This document shows positions 21,274 through 30,167 of a DNA stretch of 64,000 nt, one piece after another; position 1 is the first letter of the stretch; each line of letters opens with the position of its first letter. This stretch comes from Adiantum capillus-veneris. Its lineage: Eukaryota > Streptophyta > Polypodiopsida > Polypodiales > Pteridaceae. The notes beneath the pieces were generated by a model that did not search any database, was not told where the DNA came from, and saw only the letters and a program-made list of their open reading frames with translations. Position numbers and translations under genes: made by a program. Location of the stretch: the NCBI GenBank assembly GCA_014529385.2, contig CM043969.1, forward strand, positions 30,214,946-30,278,945, in the 5' to 3' direction.

Positions 21274-22758
21274 CTATACCAACTCACCATTGAATCTTTC
21301 ATTTAAGCCATTACACTGTGGGTAATAAGGAGTGGTATGCTGGTGCGTAATCTTCATCTTTGTGCATAAGAAGTCTAGCAGTTTAGCTCTAAATCCTGGC
21401 CCCTTATCTGAAAGTAGCTCTAATGGCACCCCAAACTTGCAACATATTTCATCATACACAAATTTTTCCACATCCTTTGCAGTGATCTGTTTTACTGCTA
21501 TAGCCTCTGCCCATTTAGAGAGATAGTCCACTGCCGTCAAGATATATCTTTTGCCTCTGCTTGTGATAGGTAACGGGCCTATTGCATAAATCCCCCACTT
21601 TTCAAACACATCAAACGCCATAACGGTTTTTTGTAGCTCTGGCTTCAACACTCTCTTCCCAAATGCTTGACACCTATTGCAAAACCTACACCAATGGTAA
21701 ACATCCTTGTGCAAACTAGGCCATACATACCCCTCTTGCAAAATCTTATGCAAGGTGATCTTTAGAGCAAAATGGCCACCACATGCGCCTTCATGATTCT
21801 CTTCCAACACTCTGTAAAGCTCCTCCTGCCAAGGTACACGTCTCAACACGAGATCAGCCCCTTTCATGTATAAGACATCACCAATCAATTTGTACCTGTA
21901 TGCTCTACGCACAAACCCATACTTCTTAGACTTCTGAATCTCGTTTGGAATGATTCCTGTTAGCAAAAACTCCTCTTCTTGAGCCAAACTTTCCCGGCCA
22001 TGATAAAGAGGTAAAGTGGTCGTCAACACAAATAGCTCCCCAATCATGCCTTGAGCTGCTTCATGTGCCTCTCCATTTAGAGCACGTTCAATGTGTCTGA
22101 TGCTCCATGCTTCGAACTTTTTTAACAAGCCTTTAATTCTGAAGCACATTTCCTTCAATGAGGTGTTCTTGCTCTTCCACACACCCAGCACTTGCTTCAC
22201 TACTAACAAGGCATCACCTTTTATGCTCAACCTTTGAACCCCATGCTTCAAACAAATGTGTAATCCGGCTTCAAAAGTAGCATATTCAGCCTCATTGTTA
22301 CTATGAGCATCCAATTTGAACCCTCTCTTGCATACTAGCTTCCCCTCTGGATCATAAAGTGTTATACCCCCTGAAGCCGCATCATGGCTCTTTCTGTATG
22401 AACCATCAAAGAACAACACATGTGCATTGTTGATCTGTGGCACTTCTTCAACTACCTTTCTCACCACCTCTTCCTTAACAATAAGGGGATTCTCCTTGTA
22501 GGTCAACAAATCAGCTAGGGTAGCCCTTGTACTATCTTCCACTAGAAAAGAGAACTCAAACTCTTGTAGCTCAATTACCCATTTCTTCACCACATTTGAC
22601 ATGTTAATGCCATTAATTAACTGTGGCAAAAAGGCATAACTCGTCAAGAAAACAAAAGGTCGTGGTAGCAAATAATGATGAAATCGTCGATAAGCAAATA
22701 TTACACTAGCCATCACTAGCTCTACTTCCGAGAACTTTCTCTCCGCTACCAACTTCAC
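21274..22758 (-). CDS. RNase H end, second RNase H and integrase core (E2)
   Basis: A 494-codon open frame. Residues 1-85 finish RNase H (WVIELQEFEFSFLVEDSTRATLADLLT). Residues about 110-230 are a second RNase H with all acidic blocks (LFFDGSYRK, NNEAEYATFEAGL, IKGDALLVVKQVLG), the hallmark of the Tat group. Residues about 320-375 form the integrase zinc domain (EENHEGACGGHF ... CRFCNRCQ). Residues about 380-490 hold the catalytic core: VDYLSKWAEA, SDKGPGF and NGLNERFNGEL, the D, D, E residues, all kept. It reads through to a stop at 21274 and continues after it at 20629-21261. It is a fragment of the pol polyprotein; the first ATG is not a true start. Confidence 0.9.
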   Translation of the reverse strand: MKLVAERKFSEVELVMASVIFAYRRFHHYLLPRPFVFLTSYAFLPQLINGINMSNVVKKWVIELQEFEFSFLVEDSTRATLADLLTYKENPLIVKEEVVRKVVEEVPQINNAHVLFFDGSYRKSHDAASGGITLYDPEGKLVCKRGFKLDAHSNNEAEYATFEAGLHICLKHGVQRLSIKGDALLVVKQVLGVWKSKNTSLKEMCFRIKGLLKKFEAWSIRHIERALNGEAHEAAQGMIGELFVLTTTLPLYHGRESLAQEEEFLLTGIIPNEIQKSKKYGFVRRAYRYKLIGDVLYMKGADLVLRRVPWQEELYRVLEENHEGACGGHFALKITLHKILQEGYVWPSLHKDVYHWCRFCNRCQAFGKRVLKPELQKTVMAFDVFEKWGIYAIGPLPITSRGKRYILTAVDYLSKWAEAIAVKQITAKDVEKFVYDEICCKFGVPLELLSDKGPGFRAKLLDFLCTKMKITHQHTTPYYPQCNGLNERFNGELV

Positions 22759-23062
22759 TCAGCTTGCACAATACACTGGCCTCATATAATGGCTGCCCTT
22801 CCCCTTTTGCAATAGCATGGCTCCAATGGCATCATCCCCTACTAATGGCATCATCCCCTACTTTCTCCCAATCAGGAGCCTGCATGGCTGACAACCCCCC
22901 TAACACCTCTTTCACCTCTTGAAACACTTCTTCACACTTGTCCTCCCATTGCAATGGATCATGCTTTGCCACTTGATGTAATAAATAAAGAAGCTGCGAA
23001 GACAATGGAATAAACCATGCCATGTACTTCACTTTGTGTATAAAAGTTGCCAATTGCTTCAT
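22759..23062 (-). pseudogene. RT thumb and RNase H N-terminal part (E2)
   Basis: The frame at 22832-23062 has MKQLATFIHKVKYMAWFIPLSSQ and LHQVAKHDPLQWEDKCEEVF, the connection between RT and RNase H. It is out of frame with RT at 23059-23616, and a second break lies at about 22760. A short repeat (CATCATCCCCTACT) at about 22829-22862 may mark a small duplication causing the break. Confidence 0.75.
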
Positions 23063-23616
23063 ACTCGTAGGTGATGGAAGAAGAATAATAGACTTAACCT
23101 TATATGGTCAGCCTCAATGCCATTTTCTGACACCATATGGCCCAATAACTTCACCCTTGGCTGTGCTAGATGAAATTTCTTTGGATTTAGTTGTCCTCCA
23201 CATTCATCATATCGAGCCAATACCATCTGCAGCTTCTCATGGTGTTCAACCCTACTGCTATAAACACAGAAGTCATCCATAAAAGCTTTAACACAACTAC
23301 CAATGAATGGTTCCAGCACCCAATTTTCTCTCTCTTGATAGAAGAAAGGTCCATTTGACAACCCAAATGGCAATAATGTGTAGCAATAGCAGCCCCATGG
23401 CGTAATAAAAGTGGTCTTTGTGCGGTCTTTAAGAGTAATCTTCAATTGAAAATAGCCTGAAAAACCATCACACACACTGTACCTCTCATAACCTACCACT
23501 GAATCCAAGATCTGATCGATGAATGGAAGAGGATATGGGTTCTTCTTAGTGGCTGTGTTTAAGGGTTTAAAATCTACACAAATTCTCCACTTCCCATCCT
23601 TCTTTGGACTGACTAC
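23059..23616 (-). pseudogene. reverse transcriptase (E2)
   Basis: Reading from about 23600, PKKDGKWRICVDFKPLN (fingers), SVCDGFSGYFQLKI and FITPWGCYCY (palm), and KAFMDDFCVYSS (catalytic YxDD-type FMDD) are in one frame down to 23059. A TGA at 23617-23619 separates it from the protease-linker frame; a TGG-to-TGA change or a small indel would explain this. All RT catalytic Asp residues are kept. Confidence 0.9.
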
Positions 23617-23619
23617 AAC

Positions 23620-24612
23620 TCAACTCACCCATTCCGTGGTCTCCACAGGGACTATGAACCCTACCTTCAACAACTTGTCCACCTCTTCTCGCAAGGCTTC
23701 CATTTGCTCTTGACCCATCCTTCTTAGCCTTTGCCGCACTGGTTTAGCACCTTCTTTCAGCTCTATATGCATCTCTTCACCCTTGAACCCTCTGATCTCT
23801 TCATATGAAGTAATGAACAAATCAGGAAAACTAGCCAGCATGTTCAAATATATCTCCTTCTCCATAGCTGAGAGGTCTCTGCTGATCATTTGTGTCATCA
23901 ATTCCTGCATCTTTGACAACTCAACCTTGGTTTGCATCAGCCCTTCAATCACTTCATAAGGCCCTTCACTTTCATCTTCAACCTCATTCGCAAATGCAAC
24001 TAAACCAAACTCCTGGATTTCTTTGTCCATCAAAAGAAATGCAACATCAGCATCCTCATCACTGCTGGTAGTGCTATCACTGTCCTCATCTGTCACCGTG
24101 GAAGAGTCTTCATCACTAGACTCATCCTCATCTTCATAAAGCTCCTCTAATCGTTTCCTTGTGTCCATATTATAAATCTTCTTGGTACCTGTCTTTCCAT
24201 AGAGGCTAATCGTACCATGTCGCCAATATTGAACAGCTCCCACTGGACGTAACCATGGTCTGCCCAGTATAATAGGATATGCTCCCAACCCTGCTGGCAT
24301 CACATGAAAATCAACCACTGCCTTTGCATCATATGCCTCCACTTCTAAGCTCTTTACAACATTCAAGCATTTTACTTTTTGATGGTTTGCCAATCTGATC
24401 CGGAAACCTAACACCCCAGCCACTGTGAGACCCATCTTCTCAACGCATGAGTGTGTTATGACGCATATTTGGGCTCCGCCATCCACATAACCTTGTCCCA
24501 AATTTTTCCTTTTATGCCACACATCTACTATTGGACAAATGTCTGGTAGCTCATCCATTGCCAACACCTCTACTGAACCTCTCTCTGGCTCTTTCTCCAT
24601 TGGGCTAACCAT
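23620..24612 (-). CDS. protease and protease-RT linker (E2)
   Basis: A 330-codon open frame. Residues about 40-60 carry the protease active site GQGYVDGGAQICVIT, with Asp-Gly-Gly rather than Asp-Ser/Thr-Gly. Residues about 105-125 carry YPIILGRPWLRPVG. An acidic Ser/Asp linker (EDESSDEDSSTVTDEDSDST) follows, then the segment leading to RT. It is in the same frame as gag and separated from it by one TAG; the Met at 24612 lies just after that stop and is unlikely to be an independent start. Confidence 0.88.
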   Translation of the reverse strand: MVSPMEKEPERGSVEVLAMDELPDICPIVDVWHKRKNLGQGYVDGGAQICVITHSCVEKMGLTVAGVLGFRIRLANHQKVKCLNVVKSLEVEAYDAKAVVDFHVMPAGLGAYPIILGRPWLRPVGAVQYWRHGTISLYGKTGTKKIYNMDTRKRLEELYEDEDESSDEDSSTVTDEDSDSTTSSDEDADVAFLLMDKEIQEFGLVAFANEVEDESEGPYEVIEGLMQTKVELSKMQELMTQMISRDLSAMEKEIYLNMLASFPDLFITSYEEIRGFKGEEMHIELKEGAKPVRQRLRRMGQEQMEALREEVDKLLKVGFIVPVETTEWVS

Positions 24613-24621
24613 CCTCTTCCA

Positions 24622-26052
24622 CTATCGCTTTAGCTTAGGCACCATCTCTATAAGCTTCCCAAAAGTGACATCTGCCTTCCTGCTTGTCAGATCCTCCTTC
24701 AAGTCATAGCTTAATTGCCCATCCCCTAGTGGAAAATCTGAAACATGAAACTTTTGACGAGCTCTCCTTTTCCTCTTGGCCTTGACATCCTCGCCTTCAT
24801 GGCTCTTTCCTTTCTTCTTACTAGGACCTGGGGCACTTCTTCCTTCCTTATCATCTATGGTCCTCTTCCCAATAGGCATCACTAATGTATCCTCTAGCTT
24901 TGATGCCTTCTCCAAGGTGACTACACTTAGCACTTTTGTCTTTCCTTTTTCCTCCTGGGTCAGTCCACTGGTTCCTTCATATCCCTTAATTTCGATGCCA
25001 TAATCATTTGACCTAGTTAGCACCTGTCTTGGCAATGGATACATGTCTCCCCCCATCCTTGGTGGCTTATCACATTGTGGGCTGATGTGACCCAACTCTC
25101 CACAATTATAACATGTGGGCGTCTGCCTCCAAAACCTACCATTGCTTTGTCCAACACCATTCCTAGGCCTTTCTTCACCTCTTCGCTGATTTGCAAACCT
25201 CCCTCGACCTCGATTATTTCCCACTTGACCTAGCATGTTTAGGCTGAGATTCTTCATCAAATATACCACTTGCCTCATGTCTTGCCTTAGCCCATCATCT
25301 TGCACCGATGTAGTGACCACTGCTGGCATAACCTGAGTAGTAACAGGAACCACTGGTTCATGATGAACCCTGAACATGCGACCTTGTAAAGACTCCATAG
25401 GTTGAAATTCAGACCTCATGGGCAAAGACTCCACCCCTAACTGGCTCATTTTCCTCAACTTCCACTCTTTGTTCCTTGCTACCTCTAGTGCATCTTCATA
25501 TGTCCTAGGCTTCTTTAGCTCCACTCTCCAACGTATATTCTCCCAAAGACCAGCCAAGAACATGTCCTTCTTCATCATGTCAGGCGGGGGTACCTGTGGT
25601 TCTAAGGCCTTGCACATCCACTCACATGCCAATGAGAACTTACGTATGTACGCATCTACTGGCTCACCTTTCTTTTGCACCAAACCTTGTACTTCTTGCC
25701 ACACTTTGTCAGGATCTTCTATCTTCACAAACTCCACTTCCAACCCATGCCTTAGATTGTCCCAACTCGATCTTACAGGTGGATCCGCTGCACGCAACTC
25801 CTCTTCAAATGTTTTGGACCAGACTCGTGCATCACTCTTCAAACAAATTTGGAGAAGACGTAACATCTGCGCAGGGTCATGAATCTGGTTGCTAATGCAG
25901 GCAACCTCCATCTTTTCCAAAAAATCTTCCACATCTTCATCACTTCTTTTATGAAACTCTAGATAAGAGAAAGCCATGGCTACCCAAGTTACAATGCTTT
26001 GAGAACCCCTTTGAACACACGTGCAAGAACCCAAAACTTCCGACTGACTCAA
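24622..26052 (-). CDS. gag (E2, 476 aa)
   Basis: An intact ORF for the structural protein. Residues about 30-200 form the gag capsid-like domain (FHKRSDEDVEDFLEKMEVA, DNLRHGLEVEFVKI, EPVDAYIRKFSLACEWM). Residues about 310-325 are an intact zinc knuckle CYNCGELGHISPQC for RNA packaging. A basic C-terminal part (KKKGKSHEGEDVKAKRKRRAR) precedes a PKLKR-stop. The frame continues past that TAG into protease without a shift. E7 has Gln at the aligned position (RRQWTK), so the TAG is either a mutated CAG or a leaky stop. The start may be the internal MAFSYLEFHKR at residue about 26, which aligns with other gags. Confidence 0.92.
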   Translation of the reverse strand: MSQSEVLGSCTCVQRGSQSIVTWVAMAFSYLEFHKRSDEDVEDFLEKMEVACISNQIHDPAQMLRLLQICLKSDARVWSKTFEEELRAADPPVRSSWDNLRHGLEVEFVKIEDPDKVWQEVQGLVQKKGEPVDAYIRKFSLACEWMCKALEPQVPPPDMMKKDMFLAGLWENIRWRVELKKPRTYEDALEVARNKEWKLRKMSQLGVESLPMRSEFQPMESLQGRMFRVHHEPVVPVTTQVMPAVVTTSVQDDGLRQDMRQVVYLMKNLSLNMLGQVGNNRGRGRFANQRRGEERPRNGVGQSNGRFWRQTPTCYNCGELGHISPQCDKPPRMGGDMYPLPRQVLTRSNDYGIEIKGYEGTSGLTQEEKGKTKVLSVVTLEKASKLEDTLVMPIGKRTIDDKEGRSAPGPSKKKGKSHEGEDVKAKRKRRARQKFHVSDFPLGDGQLSYDLKEDLTSRKADVTFGKLIEMVPKLKR

Positions 26053-26080
26053 TTCTCACAAACTTCAATGGAGCTCAACT

Positions 26081-26323
26081 TTAGATAAGGACAAACACAT
26101 GCACATCAAATGAGTTTTCATAGTTGATCATCGGAATTACAACAGGCAAAGGACATTCCAGGATCTCTCTTAATCTTCTTGGCCCGAACATAAAGACTTT
26201 GCACTGTTGGAAAAAAATCTTCCTGGACACAAGAACATTTATCTGGATTCTTTGAGTTAAATGAAAAGGAGTGAATTGAGGGCCATTTTGATAATCCATT
26301 AAAGCCAACCATGAAGCTCCCAA
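26081..26323 (-). CDS. leader ORF upstream of gag (E2)
   Basis: An 80-codon ORF ending 30 bp before gag. Its core (RIQINVLVSRKIFFQQCKVF, then REILECPLPVVIPMIN) clearly resembles E7 58665-58859 (VNIYVDRKIFYQQKIVYLF ... GEILSSPNPIILSVLN) and, more weakly, E1 5579-5797. No known domain is recognised. Conservation of place and pattern in three elements argues for a real peptide, or for the last coding part of a longer leader product. Confidence 0.6.
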   Translation of the reverse strand: MGASWLALMDYQNGPQFTPFHLTQRIQINVLVSRKIFFQQCKVFMFGPRRLREILECPLPVVIPMINYENSFDVHVFVLI

Positions 26324-26998
26324 GAAGGCACACCTGACTTAACCTCTGATTTTGCCAAAATTTCAGCAGCATAACAGCATAAATGGCTCAAAAGACCAAG
26401 AAACCAACCATCATAACTTGGAAAAATTTTGACAGAGTTTCCCTAGAAGTAGAGCAGTAGGAACCCAAAATATAGACTGTATATATATGCATAAATTGTC
26501 AACAATAGAACCCGAGCATCAAATAGGACTCACTAGTGCATAGCCTATGGCGAGGTCACGAAAAGGGTGCTCCAGCTGCTTGTATCACCAAAAGGATCTC
26601 CACATTTGAGAATCCCCCAGCTCAATAAAAACCTCACGCTATCGACCCTCACACGAAGGCTAATGCAAATCGCGTATAGTCAAGTCTCAGAAATGACTAT
26701 CTTCCAGACCAAGTCTCAGAAATAGCTGGGACTGCCAAATACAACCAAGTATGGCTCCACAAATGCGTACAATGGCAGTTTCCACAAGTAACGTACAATC
26801 CAGCAGACAATGCGCTCAAATAGGCGCCAAGTGATGCATACCCACAACAACTGCAAGTGACATCACTCCTAGTATATCACTGTACTCCAGCTACCTATAC
26901 CTGTGTGAATCACCTGTACCTGTACCTGTCCCTGTAACCGGTAACCTGTAACCCCGAATCTCGAAGCTTGAAGCTCGAAGCAGAAGATACTCGAAGAA
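26324..26998 (-). other. E2 5' leader
   Basis: Untranslated-looking leader between PBS and the leader ORF. It contains short direct repeats (CTGTACCTGTACCTGTCCCTG near 26909-26932) and no recognisable domain. Confidence 0.6.
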
Positions 26999-27018
26999 GA
27001 TCCTCCGTGGGGGCGCCA
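26999..27018 (-). other. E2 primer-binding site
   Basis: The minus strand reads TGGCGCCCCCACGGAGGATC, six bases inside the upstream LTR. It is the same as the E1 site except for C in place of T at the fourth base. The tRNA was not assigned. Confidence 0.85.
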
Positions 27019-27024
27019 AAAGAA

Positions 27025-28167
27025 TGTGAGCGGGATGAAAACACACAGAACACCTCTTTAATAACCCAACACACACTCTTGGGAAGATACACACACACAC
27101 TATGGGGCACCACTCGGCTTACACAACACACCTGGCCGAGACAGGGAACACACCTCTGGAGTGAGAGGAGAGAGACTATCCACTTGCCCACTCTACACAG
27201 ACACACACACACGCACACACCCAAAAAAACTCAGCTCAAAAGAGGAGAATTTTTGATGTTTAAATACAATTAAGCTTGGGCCAACACCAATGGGGCAAAT
27301 AGCTCACACAATATGGGTAAAAGACACAACATACAATCACAAATTGGAGCAGAAGCTTCGCTCATAGGAGAAACTTACACAGCAAAAACAACACAAAAAG
27401 AGTGAGTAATTTGGCAAAATGGACAGCGCCATCGCGTCCGGAACGGCCCAAAACCCCGGTCTACAATGTCAAAGTTCTCAAATCCGACCTCGGATGAGCA
27501 GTTTACGGCCAAATCAGGTTCCAAAATGAGCAAAAACACACCTACGGCTATTTCTCCTCTCTTCTCCACGTTTTTTCTGGTCTTGTCTCTCTTTTTTCAG
27601 TTCCCACACTTAGATTTTTTAGTCGGGCACCCTTGGCCGTTTAGATGACCTCAAACGGACCCTGAACAGGCCAAAAACTGACCTCGCAGTGCATAGTTGT
27701 CACCCTGCTGCATCCATGCGCACACCTGGCACTCATTTCTTTTCAATAATGCGACTCGAAACCACGTGAAGTGGCCCCAAAAAGTGGTCCTAATGATGAC
27801 CTTCCTGCATAACTCTCACAAGAAAACACCCACGTTGTGTCCGTACGTCTCCACGTGCAAGTATTGACCCCGTTCGGCCTCCTGATGCCACTAGATGCCA
27901 TCTGACGCACCTGCTTACCTCATGTCGTCGGCCTGCGGATAGCTTCCTCGAGAAGTTTTACGCGCTACCAAATCCTCCTTATTGTAGAAAAAACACACTG
28001 GTACTGATAATAGTGAAAATCGCTGCACTATGTACACCCTGTCCTACCTGTACACACGTGGGCCCCACGTAACCCCCTGGCTCTGAAAAATGGGCAATTC
28101 TTTATTTGATGCACCATGCATGTATATGTACATATGCGCAATCCCTTGCTCCAAAAAACTCCTGACA
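27025..28167 (-). repeat. E2 5' LTR
   Basis: Starts TGTGAGCGGG and ends AACTCCTGACA in plus view. It is the full-length partner of 19463-20600 with scattered substitutions. It ends at the ACGC duplication. Confidence 0.93.
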
Positions 28168-28171
28168 ACGC

Positions 28172-28187
28172 CAAAAGCGGTCTATGA
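28172..28187 (-). repeat. E3 5' LTR, terminal 16 bp
   Basis: CAAAAGCGGTCTATGA continues the E3 LTR after E2 and corresponds to CAAAAGAAGGTTATCATCA at 12897-12915. ACGA, the putative E3 duplication, follows. Confidence 0.65.
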
Positions 28188-28789
28188 ACGAGAAGAGAGA
28201 GAAAGAGACATCTCTGCAAAGAGACTCCAAATTGTTTAGATTGGTGACTGAATCAAAACAAATGAAACCATATCAAGTGGTCAATTGTGTTAAGACAAAG
28301 TACAATGGGTGAGGGGATCCATATGCTCATGTTTCACTCTCCAAACAAGTTTTGAGAGCTAAACAGATTATGGATTTTCAAACTCAATACAGAGGATTTG
28401 GGCTAAGATATTGGAAGGAACAGCCTTGTTGTGGTTTCAATCTAAACAAAGATGACTTTCCACACATAGAACAACTCTTGCAAGAATTTTCATGGGAGTT
28501 CTCAAAAAGGGGGATCAAGCACAATATTGTGTCATAAATCTACGCTTTCAAACAAAGAGAGAATGAGGAATTGAAGGAAGCTTTTCTTCGCTGCAAACAA
28601 TACATAGAGAGGTATCATGTGAGAGAGCTACCACAAGATGAGACATTATAAGTTCTCTTTATAGAGAGTTTGAGGAACAAAAATTTCAAAAGGGACCTGC
28701 ATTTGAAAGCATGCATGACGTTTGAGCAAGTCATCATAGCATCCCTATATCTAGTTGACAATTGTAAGGCTTACATAGAGATGACAAAC
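28188..28789 (+). pseudogene. A: gypsy gag, capsid part
   Basis: Plus-strand gag. From about 28315 the sequence reads QVLRAKQIMDFQTQYRGFG, then KRGIKHNIVS, RCKQYIERYHVRELPQDE and LVDNCKAYIEM, matching E5 gag block for block (LREKRIFDFHTQFEGFG, KTGIKHNTIA, RMKQYIARFSEMEIPAEE). In-frame stops occur at about 28534 and 28648. The frame is cut at 28790 by E5, and the zinc-knuckle part resumes at about 52756. Confidence 0.8.
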
Positions 28790-28951
28790 TAATACAATCT
28801 GGAAGCTTGTAGCCCCGGCTCAATAATGACAAGGTTTATCCGAGAAAATAGGAGTTACAATATTCTCAATTTATCAAAATAATAGATGATTTACAAGGAG
28901 AACTCCGAAAAATGGTGCAAAAATGGTGTACGCATTAGCTTGCTACTAACA
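28790..28951 (-). repeat. E5 3' LTR stub (162 bp)
   Basis: Matches 52594-52755 in length and sequence, including GGAGAACTCCGAAAAATGG. In minus view it starts TGTTAGTAGC right after the polypurine tract. The upstream LTR appears to extend a further 759 bp to the PBS, so this copy seems truncated, which would also explain the missing target-site duplication. Confidence 0.75.
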
Positions 28952-28968
28952 TTCCTCCCCTCCTCACC
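28952..28968 (-). other. E5 polypurine tract
   Basis: The minus strand reads GGTGAGGAGGGGAGGAA and is directly followed by TGTTAG, the LTR start. This fixes the orientation of E5. Confidence 0.8.
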
Positions 28969-28969
28969 T

Positions 28970-29365
28970 GTGTCGTCCCTTGATAGAGCTTTATGGGCTG
29001 AAGTAGTCTTCGGGTTGACGATGGGTGAGGGGTTCTTTAAGTGCGTCCAATGCCTTCTGGTATCTGATTCTTCGTTCTTTGTCGGGCACTTGCAGAAATT
29101 GCATGGTGATTTGATTCTTCAGCTCCACCACTAAGTAGCCTACAAACCTGGATGTTAGGTTGCTTATCAACAATGCAAATATCTTTGTTTGCGAGGTGAA
29201 GAATCCAGTGTAGAATGCTTATTCAAAGGCTAGAATATTATTTGAGGGCAGGAACATGCATCTGGCATAGAACCCGTAAAGGATTCCTTCTGAAGGTTGC
29301 CCACTCAGATCGTAGCATAAGCCTTTGTTTCCTTCCAAGAATGAGAGCCATGGTGCTCTTGTCGC
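28970..29365 (-). pseudogene. ORF3 of E5, C-terminal part
   Basis: Minus-strand coding sequence with TRAPWLSFLEGNKGLCYDL, SEGILYGFYARCMFLP, NLTSRFVGYLVVELKNQITM and QKALDALKEPL, ending just before the polypurine tract. It continues the frame that ends at about 35890-36000 (LLTCIQVLNEPEKI), where E4 cuts it. One stop interrupts it at about 29219. No known domain is recognised; the segment mixes hydrophobic and charged stretches. Confidence 0.6.
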
Positions 29366-29755
29366 TATGGCATTAGCCGCACATGCGGTCCTGCGGAGGT
29401 CTAGACACTGCGGATCAGGAGTCATGCGGTATGTGGTGGTAGTAGCAGCAGTTCTTCACGGGATATCATGGGACAGGAGTGTGTGCACCGTTCCCGATCT
29501 GCGCTGGAGAAGCGGTTGTATATGGAGGGGCATACCTGTCTTTTGATGTAACTTAACCAATCTCTATGATATTCATGGCATCTACTGTTGTAACTCTTAG
29601 TCTGGAATATACATGAATGAAGCAAGAGGTGTTCTGTGCCTGTGTACAGTGTACTTCCTTCTCTTGTCATTCTATATGTTGATGTTCATATAATGTAGTT
29701 GCGGGTAATCATTCCCGTAATGCCTATTGCTCCAGTGCGGGCAATAGCCATTACA
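29360..29755 (+). repeat. E4 5' LTR
   Basis: Aligns with 35513-35889, which lacks a 16-bp piece (ATCAGGAGTCATGCGG) present here. It ends CCATTACA. The first bases are uncertain (TGTCGCTATGG here, TGTTACGG in the other copy). Confidence 0.85.
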
Positions 29756-29757
29756 TC

Positions 29758-29775
29758 TGGCAACCACGATGCGTC
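29758..29775 (+). other. E4 primer-binding site (tentative)
   Basis: TGGCAACCACGATGCGTC lies 2 nt after the LTR end, the expected PBS position, and starts with TGG. The tRNA was not assigned. Confidence 0.5.
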
Positions 29776-30167
29776 ATGGACAGCCTACGATGAATATGCA
29801 TGCGCACTAGGTCGCACGGTCCGCCTGACCCTGTGGTTCCAATTGTAGGAAGACAACTGAGGAGAGGTGGTTCAGATGAGTTTGTCTTTTCTTCATCGCA
29901 GATTGAGCAATCTGTATCTCCATCACCAAGCCCAGTGCGTGGTAGGCGATTGTGGCAAGTGAGACGTACTCCGCGCAGTCAGTCATGTCCTCCTGTCATA
30001 CGTTCACCCTCACCCACACAGGTTGCTCCACCACCGTCTCCGGTAAGCAGTCCGGGGGTAAGCTTTTCCCGGTAGGAGGAGGAACAGTTGGGCAAGGGGT
30101 GATGGCTCATCCTCAAATTAAGTATAGTCAGTTTTGAGGTCTTTCGAGTGAAGACCCTGATGCACAT

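Larger units (their letters stand above)
19463..28167 (-). mobile_element. E2: near-complete Tat-like gypsy element
   Basis: An 8.7 kb minus-strand element with LTRs of about 1.14 kb, PBS, polypurine tract and a 4-bp ACGC duplication. The interior encodes a leader ORF, gag, protease, RT, RNase H, second RNase H and integrase in that order. It is interrupted by only a few stops (24622, 23617, 21262) and one or two frameshifts (about 23062, about 22760). Its PBS differs from that of E1 by one base, which makes its family a candidate helper for E1. It inserted in the upstream LTR of E3. Confidence 0.94.
11692..28187 (-). mobile_element. E3: decayed Tat-like gypsy element, split by E2
   Basis: Minus-strand element with its 3' LTR at 11692-12915 and its 5' LTR at 18273-19462 plus 28172-28187; E2 occupies 19463-28167. 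Its interior of 5.36 kb has the order gag, protease, RT, RNase H, a second RNase H, integrase, all present but broken. Its LTRs have clearly diverged more than those of E1 and E2, so it is older. It inserted in element A. Confidence 0.88.

Noticed and set aside
28790-28951. E5 as an element with complete 162-bp LTRs
   Set aside because: A PBS-like site with a CA-ending LTR boundary lies 759 bp further in (51813-51835), and no PBS is visible next to 52594, so a longer LTR with one truncated copy fits better.
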